Assembly (NCBI GenBank): GCA_964416665.1
Contig: CAYQFA010000028.1
Span: 1-12,780 of the forward strand
Origin: JAKAGE01 sp964416665
Lineage (GTDB): Bacteria; Patescibacteriota; Minisyncoccia; UBA6257; 2-01-FULL-56-20
Length of the DNA stretch: 12,780 nucleotides
Reading direction: 5' to 3'
The notes below the pieces were generated by a model, which worked only from the letters and a program-made list of their open reading frames with translations, was not told the origin of the DNA and ran no database searches. Below are positions 1 through 7,572 of this stretch, one piece after another (position 1 is the stretch's first letter; each line of letters begins with the position of its first letter). The position numbers were made by a program, and so were the translations under genes.

Positions 1-2
1 AC

Positions 3-1109
3 CAGAGCGCCGTTGCAAGCGCGCATCAGTCCCTCTCGATTGCCGTGGAAAATGCCTATAGTGCATCCGATGATGCGGTGCGCAATCAGCTTGATAATCT
101 GTTTGCCAATACCCAGACGAACAACCCGACCTTTTTGGTCCCCGATAGCAACTCGCAAAGCGTGAATGATATCCAGAGCGAGCGTCTTCAGATCGGCGTC
201 GCTCTCACGCAGTGGTATGCGGCGCTGAATGCGACCAGTTCCGATCCGGCCGTGCTCGCGGGGACGGCATCGACCGCATTGCAGCAGATACAGTCTTATA
301 TTGATACGCTCGCGCTTGTGGTGAACAGCGCTACGCCGAATTCGGTGGTGACCGCAACGAATCTTGCGCAATACAAGGGCGATGTTGCGACCGCGCGCGC
401 GGAGATAGAGGTTTCCATCAGCGCGGTTTCCGGTGATGGCTCGGCGCTTACCGCGGCGCAGAATGTGTTGACGCTCGCGCAGGCGGGGGCAACATCGCAG
501 ACGATCGAGGCACAACAGGCGGCGGTGGCGCAGGCCAAGGCCGCGGCGGCAAATGCGCAGGTAGCACTTGATAATGCTTCGCTCGTCGCGCCATTCTCGG
601 GAACGGTGCAGAATCTTACCGCGCAGGTGGGTCAGGTGGTGTCAGCAGGTATGCCGGTGATGTCGCTCATCAATAATAGCGGGCTGAAGATAGAGACGTA
701 CGTTTCAGAATCGGATGTCGCGAAAATAAAGACCGGAGACGCTGCGAGCGTAACACTTGATGCGTTCGGTACCGGTACGACGTTCCCGGCGACAGTGAGC
801 ACGATCGATGCCGCGCAGACGCAGGTGAACGGATCTCCGGCATATATGGTAACATTGCATTTTGTGGGTTCGGCGGCCGGCATAAAGGACGGCATGACGG
901 GAAATGTTCACATTGTCGAAGCGGAACACGATAACGTCGTCGAGGTGCCAAGTAATCTGGTGATCAACGACAATAATGATTATTTTGTGCTCGTGCAGAA
1001 CGGTGCGACCATCGAGAAAAAGCCGGTGCAAATCGGACTTGTGGGCAGTAACGGCATGACGGAAATCGTTTCGGGATTGAACGTTGGCGACCGTATCAAT
1101 AATTTCTAA
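3..1109 (+). CDS. HlyD/RND-type efflux adaptor (membrane fusion protein), 5'-truncated by the window edge
   Basis: The reading frame is open from base 3, so the N-terminus lies outside the window; 368 residues are visible. The GTG at 45 is internal, not a start. The first half (to about base 580) is rich in Ala, Gln and Ser with alternating hydrophobic spacing, as in the alpha-helical coiled-coil hairpin of periplasmic adaptors. At 588-675 it returns into a biotinyl-lipoyl half-motif (APFSGTVQNL, then GQVVSAGMPVMSLI). A beta-barrel follows (the ESDVAKIKTGDAASVTLDAF stretch), and then a C-terminal membrane-proximal domain (VPSNLVI, GLNVGDRI). The family links an inner-membrane pump to the outside. 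It is followed after 8 bases by a second adaptor and then an MFS pump, so an export operon is inferred. The substrate cannot be told. Family assignment is firm; the exact subfamily (HlyD, MacA or RND adaptor) is not. Confidence 0.88.
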   Translation, partial: QSAVASAHQSLSIAVENAYSASDDAVRNQLDNLFANTQTNNPTFLVPDSNSQSVNDIQSERLQIGVALTQWYAALNATSSDPAVLAGTASTALQQIQSYIDTLALVVNSATPNSVVTATNLAQYKGDVATARAEIEVSISAVSGDGSALTAAQNVLTLAQAGATSQTIEAQQAAVAQAKAAAANAQVALDNASLVAPFSGTVQNLTAQVGQVVSAGMPVMSLINNSGLKIETYVSESDVAKIKTGDAASVTLDAFGTGTTFPATVSTIDAAQTQVNGSPAYMVTLHFVGSAAGIKDGMTGNVHIVEAEHDNVVEVPSNLVINDNNDYFVLVQNGATIEKKPVQIGLVGSNGMTEIVSGLNVGDRINNF

Positions 1110-1117
1110 CTACTACT

Positions 1118-1789
1118 ATGGCTGAACACGAAAAAAATACGCAGGAGCACGGTGCTGTCGCGGCAAAAAAAACGAACACCAAGCTTGTGGCATGGGTCAT
1201 CGTCGGACTTGTGGTGGTCGGCGGCATCGGCGCCGGACTTTATTGGTATGTGAGCTCAAAGACGGTCTATATCGATCTGTCCCAGATCTCCGCGCCGCTC
1301 ATCAACCTCTCTCCGGTAAATTCGGGAGTTTTGGAAGCGGTCTACGTGAATGACGGTGATATGGTGGCGGTGAATACGCCGGTCGCGCTGGTGGGGGACG
1401 AGATCGTGGAGGCGAAGGTTGCCGGCGAGATCGTTTCCGTCGACAATAATGTCGGCGAATACGTGAACGTGCTCACCGGACAGGGAACGGTGGCGACGAT
1501 GATCGATCCGACCCAGCTTCGCGTGGTGGGCAATCTTGATGAGAACAAGGGGTTGTCGGATGTCCAGATCGGCGATTCCGCCACGTTCACCGTGGATGCC
1601 TTTGGCTCGAAGACATACAAAGGCGTCGTTGACGAGGTGAGTCCGACATCGAACCAAAGCGACGTCGTGTTCAATATCTCCGACCAGCGGCCGACGAACC
1701 AGTTTGAAGTGAAGGTGCGTTTCGACCCGACGCTCTATCCGGAATTGAAAAACGGCATGTCGGCGAAAATTTGGGTTTATAAACAATAA
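1118..1789 (+). CDS. Small membrane-anchored HlyD-like adaptor without coiled-coil hairpin
   Basis: This 223-residue protein has a Lys-rich cytoplasmic N-terminus, one membrane segment at about residues 23-45, then an extracytoplasmic part. The two lipoyl half-motifs (SGVLEAVYVNDGDMVAVNTP at 69-88 and AKVAGEIVSVDNNVGEYV at 99-116) follow each other directly. The helical hairpin usually inserted between them in HlyD/EmrA proteins is absent. A beta-barrel domain follows (LRVVGNLDENKGLSDVQIGD, then NGMSAKIWV at the end). It starts 8 bases after the preceding adaptor gene with no visible Shine-Dalgarno site, which suits an internal operon gene. The next gene is an EmrB-like antiporter, so an EmrA-like partner role is inferred. 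A hairpin-less adaptor fits a cell with no outer-membrane channel to reach. Confidence 0.85.
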   Translation: MAEHEKNTQEHGAVAAKKTNTKLVAWVIVGLVVVGGIGAGLYWYVSSKTVYIDLSQISAPLINLSPVNSGVLEAVYVNDGDMVAVNTPVALVGDEIVEAKVAGEIVSVDNNVGEYVNVLTGQGTVATMIDPTQLRVVGNLDENKGLSDVQIGDSATFTVDAFGSKTYKGVVDEVSPTSNQSDVVFNISDQRPTNQFEVKVRFDPTLYPELKNGMSAKIWVYKQ

Positions 1790-1797
1790 TCTATTTA

Positions 1798-1874
1798 TTT
1801 TTGAAGCGAGTTCCTTTTTATACGCAAATGCGCCCGTGGACGGGAAGCGCATAAAAAAGAACTCGCTTCAAAAA
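1798..1874. repeat. 77-base rod-like inverted repeat in the leader of the MFS gene
   Basis: Outer arms of 16 bases pair perfectly (1798-1813, TTTTTGAAGCGAGTTC, with 1859-1874). After one mismatch, T1815-1819 pairs with A1853-1857. Inside, ATGCGCCCG (1828-1836) pairs with CGGG (1841-1844) and CGCAT (1848-1852) around a TGGA loop, with a 3-base bulge. About 30 base pairs can form. Neither strand has a T-run after the stem, so it is not a standard intrinsic terminator. The right arm ends 8 bases before the ATG at 1883, so in RNA it would crowd the ribosome; as DNA it could be an operator. A small mobile palindromic repeat is the other option. Confidence 0.8.
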
Positions 1875-1882
1875 TACTCGTT

Positions 1883-3373
1883 ATGGAAAAAGAGGCTAAA
1901 CAAAGTAATCTGCGCTGGTGGGTGCTCCTCACCGTCATTTTCGGGACGTTCCTTGGACGTCTCGACCAGACGGTGGTAAATCTTGCCCTGCCGAAGATCA
2001 TCGGCGATTTCAGCATCAGCGTTTCGGACGCGGCGTGGATATCAACGGCCTATATTTTGGCGAATGCGGTGTTCGTGCCGGTGTGGGGAAAGCTCGGCGA
2101 TACTGCCGGGAGGAAGAAGATATATATCATCGGTTTCGTCGGTTTTATTGTCGCCTCGGGTCTGTGCGCCGTGGCGTGGAATCTTCCCTCGATGATCGTT
2201 TTCCGTATCATTCAGGGCTTCGCGGTCTCCGCCGACTATCCGACGGCAATGGCCATTCTGGCGGTCACTTTCACCGACCTTAAAGAGCGTGCGCAGGCTT
2301 TGGGTATCTGGTCTGCGGCATTCGCGGTCGCATCGGTATTCGGCCCGCTCATCGGCGGCCCGCTCATCGATAATTTCAATTGGCGTGCGGTATTTTTCAT
2401 CAACATTCCGCTGGGCGTGATCGGGTTGTTCCTGGCGATAACGTTCATTGATGAATCGATCGGCGCCAAGCGCGAGACCCACTTCGATTGGTGGGGTTCG
2501 TCGTTGCTGGCCGCCGCGCTTTTCACGCTTACGCTTGTGCTGGACCAGGGACAGACGTGGGGTTGGAACTCGGCTGCGAGCATAGCGTGTTATATTGGAA
2601 CGGTTGCCTTTGGCCTCCTGTTCTATTTTGTCGAGAGGAACGAGACAGAGCCCATTGTTGATTTCAAGTTTTTCAAGATCCCGGTGTTTGTGAGCACGCT
2701 GGCGAATAATTTCATCGTATTCATGGGCATGATCGGAAGCATTTTCCTCATCCCGATTTTCGCGGAAACATTCCTTGGATTGGATGCGACGCAAACCGGA
2801 TATCTCTTCATTCCTATGGCGGCCGCGATGATGTTGGCGGCGCAGGTCGGCGGGCGGCTTATCGGCAAGGTGAAGGCGAACTATGTGATCGCATCAAGTA
2901 CGCTCGTGGCGGGCATCGGACTTTTTATGTTCTCATACCTCGACCCGCGTTCCACCGCGATTGATATCATCATCCCGCTTATGGTCATGGCGTTCGGTCT
3001 TGGTTTCGGCATGGCACAGCGCACCAATATCATCGCGGTCGTGGTGCCCGGAAGCGAGATCGGAGAGGCATCTGCGGTCCTTGCGTTGGTGCGCAATATT
3101 TCCGGTGCGTTCGGTGTCGCCATTTTCAGCACCATTCTTGACAACGTCACCAATTCGAACGTATTCACGATCGCGCGACAAAGCATTTTGAACGGATCGG
3201 GTGCACAATTGATGCAGCAGTTCACCGCGCTCATCATTTTGAAGGCCGAGGTATCGGCATATGCGACGGTCTTCGTCATTGCCTCGGTGATCGTCTTCAT
3301 CGGCGCTTGTGCCGCGCTCTTTATCAATGTGCCAACAAAAACGGTCGGCGGACACGTAATGATCCTGGACTAA
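1883..3373 (+). CDS. DHA2-family (EmrB/QacA-like) MFS multidrug:H+ antiporter
   Basis: The product has 496 residues, the usual length for the 14-helix DHA2 family, and is hydrophobic throughout. Diagnostic motifs are all visible: motif D1 in helix 1 (RLDQTVVNLALPKI, residues 26-39), motif A in the loop after helix 2 (GKLGDTAGRKK, 69-79), the RxxQG element of helix 4 (108-112), antiporter motif C (SVFGPLIGGP, 151-160), and NWRAVFFINIPLG (166-178), typical of EmrB relatives. Such proteins expel drugs or lipophilic compounds in exchange for protons across the cytoplasmic membrane. Two adaptor genes lie directly upstream, as EmrA precedes EmrB. The start at 1883 leaves about 10 residues before helix 1, which is normal. 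No Shine-Dalgarno site is seen, and a large inverted repeat ends 8 bases upstream. The stop codon overlaps the next start (TAATG). The substrate is unknown. Confidence 0.93.
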   Translation: MEKEAKQSNLRWWVLLTVIFGTFLGRLDQTVVNLALPKIIGDFSISVSDAAWISTAYILANAVFVPVWGKLGDTAGRKKIYIIGFVGFIVASGLCAVAWNLPSMIVFRIIQGFAVSADYPTAMAILAVTFTDLKERAQALGIWSAAFAVASVFGPLIGGPLIDNFNWRAVFFINIPLGVIGLFLAITFIDESIGAKRETHFDWWGSSLLAAALFTLTLVLDQGQTWGWNSAASIACYIGTVAFGLLFYFVERNETEPIVDFKFFKIPVFVSTLANNFIVFMGMIGSIFLIPIFAETFLGLDATQTGYLFIPMAAAMMLAAQVGGRLIGKVKANYVIASSTLVAGIGLFMFSYLDPRSTAIDIIIPLMVMAFGLGFGMAQRTNIIAVVVPGSEIGEASAVLALVRNISGAFGVAIFSTILDNVTNSNVFTIARQSILNGSGAQLMQQFTALIILKAEVSAYATVFVIASVIVFIGACAALFINVPTKTVGGHVMILD

Positions 3374-4476
3374 TGAAAATCTTTGCCAGCCTGATCGTCT
3401 TTGAGGTATTACTCGTGTTCGTGCACCTTGCCGTGTATGCGACGCTCGCGGCGGCATTCGGCATCGGCTGTCCGCTCCTTGAGGTATTTTTTATCATTCT
3501 CGCCCTTACCTTCGTCTCTGCCACCGTCCTCTCGCGTTTTTATGACAATAAATTCGTCGAGTGGTATTACACTTTTTCCGCCTACTGGTTCGGACTGGTC
3601 CACTTCTTGTTCATCGGTGGCCTTGCTTTCTTTTTCGCCATGGCCGTTTCATATCGTTTTTTTAATACCTATCCTTCGCTTCCACTGCTGGGTGCGATCT
3701 GTTTTGGCGCGGCGTTCCTTATCCATTGCTATGGCACATGGAATAGCGGTCGCGCCGAGATAACGCGCGTCAAGGTCGCTGTCCCGCATTTGCCGTCGTC
3801 ATGGAAGGGGAGAAAGATCGCTTTTATAAGCGATGTTCACCTTGGAAATATCCGCGGTGCACGCTTTATGGCGAGGGTGACAAAAAAGATAGCGGCGCTC
3901 TCCCCGTGGGCGCTCTTTATCGACGGCGATCTCTATGACGGTTCGCTCTGTGATGAAAAAAAGATGATAGCGCCATTAGGTTCGTTGCGCTTGCCCGGCG
4001 GCATTTACTTCGCCGCCGGCAATCATGAATATTATTTGGCGGAAAGAACCGCCTCGGGCTTCGTGGACGCCTTGAAGGAGGTTGGGATACGTATTTTACA
4101 CAACGAGAAAATAGATCTGGACGGCATTCAGTTGGTTGGTGTTGACGATAAGAGCGCGAGCAAGCGGGAAGACCTGCAAAAGATTTTTGACAATATAACG
4201 ATCGAAAAATCTGAACCAAGCATCCTTTTGCGGCACGCTCCGTTCGATCTTGATATGGCAGCCGCGAAAGGTTTTTCTTTGGCGCTCTTCGGTCACACTC
4301 ATCAAGGCCAAATTTTTCCGCTCAATCTTCTTACGAGGAGGATATATAAAGGTTATGATTACGGGCTTAAAGATCACGGTGCGACGCAGATATACACCTC
4401 GAGCGGCGTAGGAACGTGGGGACCGCCGCTTCGATTGGGCACAAAATCGGAGATCGTGTTGTTCGAGTTCAGTTAG
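3373..4476 (+). CDS. Membrane-anchored calcineurin-like metallophosphoesterase (YkuE/YaeI-like)
   Basis: The start is the ATG at 3373, overlapping the MFS stop codon by one base; earlier in-frame starts lie inside that gene. The product has 367 residues. Four membrane segments fill residues 1-130. The catalytic domain follows with the full dimetal set: DxH (D154, H156 in SDVHLG), GDxxD (185-189, GDLYD), GNHE (216-219), H288 in LRHAP and GHTH (307-310). This is the YkuE/YaeI-like branch of calcineurin-type phosphoesterases, whose known members act on phospholipid or nucleotide-type phosphoesters at the membrane. Which of these it cleaves cannot be told. Membrane helices ahead of the domain are common in this branch, but tight coupling to a drug exporter is less usual. 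The gene ends tail-to-tail with rarA, overlapping it by 8 bases. Confidence 0.9.
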   Translation: MKIFASLIVFEVLLVFVHLAVYATLAAAFGIGCPLLEVFFIILALTFVSATVLSRFYDNKFVEWYYTFSAYWFGLVHFLFIGGLAFFFAMAVSYRFFNTYPSLPLLGAICFGAAFLIHCYGTWNSGRAEITRVKVAVPHLPSSWKGRKIAFISDVHLGNIRGARFMARVTKKIAALSPWALFIDGDLYDGSLCDEKKMIAPLGSLRLPGGIYFAAGNHEYYLAERTASGFVDALKEVGIRILHNEKIDLDGIQLVGVDDKSASKREDLQKIFDNITIEKSEPSILLRHAPFDLDMAAAKGFSLALFGHTHQGQIFPLNLLTRRIYKGYDYGLKDHGATQIYTSSGVGTWGPPLRLGTKSEIVLFEFS

Positions 4477-5629
4477 TATCGCTTCGGGCGCCTCTTCTGC
4501 CTTTATAATACTTTTTCCCCTTGAGCTTGTCCGGCAGCATGTCTTTTTCGGTATACGCCTCATAACCCTTGCCGTAGCCGAGATCTTTCATGAGCTTCGT
4601 CGGCGCGTTGCGAATTTCCAACGGGATCGGCAGGTTGCCGAACTCCTTCACGTCATCCACGGCCTCAAAATACGCCCGGTAAGCGGTCTTATCCTTCGGC
4701 GCGAGCGAAAGATAGACCGTCCCGTGGGCGAGGTTGATCGCCGCTTCCGGTAAGCCGAGGATCTCCACGGCGCGAAAAACGTCATTGGCGACGACAAGTG
4801 CGGTCGGTTGCGCCATTCCGACATCTTCCGACGCAAAAACGACCATGCGCCGCGCGATGAATTTCGGATCTTCGCCGGCGTCGATCATGCGCGCCAAATA
4901 ATAGAGCGCCGCATCCGGCTGGCTCGCGCGCATGCTTTTGATGAACGCACTGATGGTGTTGTAGTGTTCTTCGCCTTTCTTATCGAAGCGCAAAAATTTA
5001 TTCTGCACGGTTTCCTTCAACGCTTCCATCGTTATTTTTTTATAGAGCTTGCTCGCGCTTTCGAGAACGGTGATGGCCTGACGGGCGTCGCCATTCGCCA
5101 TTCGGATGAGCCAATCACGCGCATCCTTTTCCACCTTAAGCCCGGTTCGCTGGATGATCTTTTCCATGTCGCCGTCGCTCAACTCGTTCAGGACAAAGAC
5201 ACGGCAGCGTGAAAGGAGCGCCGGGATCACCTCGAAGCTTGGATTTTCGGTGGTTGCGCCGATCAAGACAAGTTCGCCACGTTCCACGTAGGGGAGGAGA
5301 AAATCTTGTTGCGCCTTATTGAAGCGGTGGATCTCGTCAAGGAAGAGTATTTTTTGTCCGGGCAAGAGCGAACCCTCCTTGATGATCTCCTTGATGTCGT
5401 CTTTTCCTGCCGAAACGGCAGAAAGTTCAAAAAGTCGTGCCTTCAGGGAATTTGCATAAATTTTTGCCAGCGTCGTCTTGCCGACCCCCGGTGGACCCCA
5501 AAGAATGAACGAAAAAATATGGCCTTCCTTTATAGCGGTGCTAAGCGGCTTTCCCGGGCCTACAAGGTGCTCCTGCCCTATGAATTCCTCAAGATTTTTG
5601 GGGCGTATTTTTGATGCGAGCGGTTCCAT
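4469..5629 (-). CDS. rarA: Replication-associated recombination protein A (RarA/MgsA), AAA+ ATPase
   Basis: The 386-residue protein shows a complete AAA+ module of the RarA/MgsA/WRNIP1 family: IRPKNLEEFIGQEHLVG near the N-terminus, Walker A GPPGVGKT (45-52), the family-specific SAVSAGKDDIK (70-80), Walker B LFLDEIHRFN (95-104), sensor 1 GATTEN (124-129), an arginine finger in LLSRCR (138-143) and sensor 2 GDARQA (180-185). The C-terminal tetramerisation region ends in the usual LPDKLKGKKYY. RarA acts at stalled replication forks, working with single-strand binding protein and recombination factors. Length is a little under the E. coli form (about 447), with no domain missing. A -10-like box ends 8 bases before the ATG. 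The gene is divergent from the DUF892 gene and overlaps the end of the phosphoesterase gene. Confidence 0.95.
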   Translation of the reverse strand: MEPLASKIRPKNLEEFIGQEHLVGPGKPLSTAIKEGHIFSFILWGPPGVGKTTLAKIYANSLKARLFELSAVSAGKDDIKEIIKEGSLLPGQKILFLDEIHRFNKAQQDFLLPYVERGELVLIGATTENPSFEVIPALLSRCRVFVLNELSDGDMEKIIQRTGLKVEKDARDWLIRMANGDARQAITVLESASKLYKKITMEALKETVQNKFLRFDKKGEEHYNTISAFIKSMRASQPDAALYYLARMIDAGEDPKFIARRMVVFASEDVGMAQPTALVVANDVFRAVEILGLPEAAINLAHGTVYLSLAPKDKTAYRAYFEAVDDVKEFGNLPIPLEIRNAPTKLMKDLGYGKGYEAYTEKDMLPDKLKGKKYYKGRRGARSDTN

Positions 5630-5795
5630 ATGGCTTCAATATAGCAGAAATTACTACCTTTCACACGGCGCGTTATTTCGCTCGCCGAGCATCGAATTCT
5701 TTTAAGAAATATTTAATGGGCTGTGTGTAATAATGCTTCTGGTCGAATGGCAAGAACAAAAGTCGAAAGGAATAATAAATAAAATAAAAATACCA
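5630..5795. promoter_or_regulatory. Divergent intergenic region between rarA and the DUF892 gene
   Basis: This 166-base stretch carries the rarA extended -10 at its left edge. On the plus strand a TAATAAT (about 5728-5734) preceded by TG is a possible -10 for the DUF892 gene, leaving a leader of about 55 bases that is very A-rich near its end. Small palindromes are present: GCTCGCCGAGC (5680-5690), and CGGCG (5666-5670) pairing with CGCCG (5683-5687). Their role is unknown. I see no gene here. Confidence 0.4.
5638..5646 (-). promoter_or_regulatory. Extended -10 promoter of rarA, predicting a leaderless mRNA
   Basis: Read on the minus strand, TGC (5646-5644) is followed by TATATT (5643-5638), an extended -10 with 5 of 6 consensus bases. 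Only GAAGCCAT lies between it and the rarA ATG, so transcription should begin about 2 bases before the start codon. No convincing -35 box is seen 16-18 bases upstream. Confidence 0.55.
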
Positions 5796-6410
5796 ATGCC
5801 AACAAAAACAGTGGCGAAAAAACAGGAAGAAGAACACGTTTTGGAAGATCTTTTGGTGATACAGCTGCGTGGGCTCTATGACGTCGAAACGCAGCTCGCC
5901 AAGGTACTGCCGAGGATCATCAAGAAAGGGACGAATCCGGCGTTGAGGGATGCGCTTGAGGAATATCGTGCGCGAGCCGAGAATTATGTGAAGCGGCTGG
6001 AAGAGGCGTTCAGGATACTTGAGATTAAGGCGCAAAAATTGCCCTCTGCGGCGGTACGTGGGTTGATCGAAGATGCCGATTGGGTCACTAAGAACATTCT
6101 GGGCGGTCCGGCAATTGATGTCAGCCTTGTCGCGGCATTTCAAGCCGTTCAGCATTATAAGCTCGCGCTTTATAGCGCGGCGTTTGAATGGGCAAAACTA
6201 TTGGAAATTCAGGAAGTCATCGACATTCTCGAGGAAACCATACACGACGCGGACGAAAGCCTCGAAATATTGGACGAGCTTGCCGGGTCAAAAATAAACG
6301 AGGAAGCGTTGGGAAAGGATGAGGCAAGCGCCGACGAGAGTACGGAAGAAGACGATGAGGACGGAGAAGATGAAGATTCAGGGGAAAGCGACGAGGAAGA
6401 CGAAGACTGA
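5796..6410 (+). CDS. DUF892/YciE-YciF-like ferritin-fold protein with altered metal site and acidic tail
   Basis: The product has 204 residues from the ATG at 5796 (MPTKTVAKK). An upstream in-frame ATG at 5733 would add a low-complexity stretch that does not fit the family. The four-helix pattern of DUF892 is clear: LYDVETQLAKVLPRI (27-41), RLEEAFRIL (67-75), GLIEDAD (89-95), AAFQAVQHYKLALYSAAFEW (113-132) and a last helix with LEETIHDADESL (145-156). Known relatives (E. coli YciE, YciF) are stress-induced ferritin-like proteins with a dimetal site. Here the usual VEHYE reads VQHYK (Q119, K122), and the helix-2 HLEET reads YRARA (57-61), so most ligands are gone. Residues 180-204 hold 19 Asp/Glu of 25. 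An AAAGGA at about 5765-5770 is too far from the start to serve it. The gene is divergent from rarA. Confidence 0.85.
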   Translation: MPTKTVAKKQEEEHVLEDLLVIQLRGLYDVETQLAKVLPRIIKKGTNPALRDALEEYRARAENYVKRLEEAFRILEIKAQKLPSAAVRGLIEDADWVTKNILGGPAIDVSLVAAFQAVQHYKLALYSAAFEWAKLLEIQEVIDILEETIHDADESLEILDELAGSKINEEALGKDEASADESTEEDDEDGEDEDSGESDEEDED

Positions 6411-6421
6411 TAAACAGCGGC

Positions 6422-7528
6422 TTAATTGATGGATTCTGTCTCAAGAGCGGGTTCACCGGCTTGGTTGATCACGGTGAAATCTATTCTTCCAATGACTGCG
6501 CCGCTGACTGTTTCGACATTCACGCGCCATGCGCCCGCGGCGTTTGGGGTCGTTTCGGAAAACGTTCGCCAGCCGCCGTCGCTTCCGCCGGTGACGGCAA
6601 GTTTGATGCGGCTTGTGGTGACCCAGCTTCCTTTTGTTTGGTCATAATGCTGCCATTCGTGAATGATGGGGAGGTTGAACAGCGCCGGCGAAAAGACGGC
6701 GGTATAGGCATAAAGCGGGTCGCCGGCAATAATATGGACAGGCTCGCTCGTTTGAAGGAAGCTCCATGGTTCCGGCGGCTCTTTGGTCACGGTATAGCTT
6801 CCCGGCGCGTTCACCGCGAGCGAGTGGTATATTTCGGCGTCCTTGAGCGACAAGGGGAGCGGGGGAATAAAATTATAGTAATAAAGGAGATTGACGCCGA
6901 GAAAAATTCCTAAAACGGTGCCAGTGAGGCGCCAGGACTGTTTTTTGAATTTTTCCCTTGCCGCGAGATTGAGGAAAAAAAGAAAGATTCCCAGAACGAT
7001 AAGGCTGATGATGCCGCTCGCAAAGAAGATCGTCGTACTTACTACGTGGACCAGTACGGGTACGATAAAGATCGCGTATGCGAAAATAGAAAGAAAAAGG
7101 AGACTGATTTGGAAAAGAAGCCGGGAGTAATGGTTTTTCAGCGACTCGTTCGCAATGAACGCTGCGAGCAACAACAAGAGGAATGGCCAACTCACGCTCA
7201 AGCTTCCGGCGCGGAAATAATAAACAAGAAAAGTGCTGAGAAGTCCGCCGAAGAACCATTGCAGGATGTTGATGAGCCAAAAATGCAGCTTGGCGGGATT
7301 TTTTTCATCGTCGTTCCCTGTTGATTCATTTTCTGCGCGGTTGATCAGGAAAATACAGGAGGCAACAATGATAAGGTGTACGACGACCCAGAAGTTCTCC
7401 CAAAAGAGGTCAACGCGCGTGAGGGTGACGGCATCGAACACGAAACCGCCGATGAGCGAGATCGACGAGATCGGCCGCTCGAACTTTGCGTACCAATTCC
7501 GCCAGCGATGGAAGAGTTTTCTGATCAT
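6422..7528 (-). CDS. Seven-helix membrane protein with C-terminal DUF2914-like domain
   Basis: The product has 368 residues. About seven hydrophobic segments lie between residues 19 and 225, with Arg/Lys-rich loops. The C-terminal part (about 285-365) is soluble and beta-rich: HEWQHYDQTKGSWV, a paired SRIKLAVTGGSDGGWRTFSE stretch, then GAWRVNVETVSGAVIGRIDF. The spacing of Trp, the R-T-F-S and the closing G-x-x-x-x-x-x-F match the DUF2914 domain as I know it. That domain often follows a membrane part in Parcubacteria-like genomes and in the DUF5924/DUF2914 proteins of proteobacteria. No function is established for it; a surface-exposed or periplasmic-side sensor or binding role is only a guess. 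The gene converges on the DUF892 gene with 11 bases between stops and diverges from the PLD gene with 44 bases between starts. No Shine-Dalgarno site precedes its ATG. Confidence 0.75.
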   Translation of the reverse strand: MIRKLFHRWRNWYAKFERPISSISLIGGFVFDAVTLTRVDLFWENFWVVVHLIIVASCIFLINRAENESTGNDDEKNPAKLHFWLINILQWFFGGLLSTFLVYYFRAGSLSVSWPFLLLLLAAFIANESLKNHYSRLLFQISLLFLSIFAYAIFIVPVLVHVVSTTIFFASGIISLIVLGIFLFFLNLAAREKFKKQSWRLTGTVLGIFLGVNLLYYYNFIPPLPLSLKDAEIYHSLAVNAPGSYTVTKEPPEPWSFLQTSEPVHIIAGDPLYAYTAVFSPALFNLPIIHEWQHYDQTKGSWVTTSRIKLAVTGGSDGGWRTFSETTPNAAGAWRVNVETVSGAVIGRIDFTVINQAGEPALETESIN

Positions 7529-7572
7529 AGAATAGAGCCAATAAACAATCTATCTTTTAATAGTACTCTCTC

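Noticed and set aside
45..47. GTG as the start of the first adaptor gene
   Set aside because: The frame is open back to base 3, and the protein lacks its signal/anchor and first lipoyl half, so the gene continues beyond the window.
2042..2794. 250-codon open frame on the minus strand inside the MFS gene
   Set aside because: Its translation is Arg/Glu/His-rich with no domain pattern, while the plus strand carries all DHA2 motifs across the same bases.
3307..3372. Upstream start for the metallophosphoesterase
   Set aside because: It would add 22 residues read from inside the MFS gene; the ATG in TAATG opens directly into a membrane helix.
5733..5795. ATG 5733 as the start of the DUF892 protein
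   Set aside because: It falls in a possible -10 box and adds a Lys/Ile-rich stretch not seen in the family.
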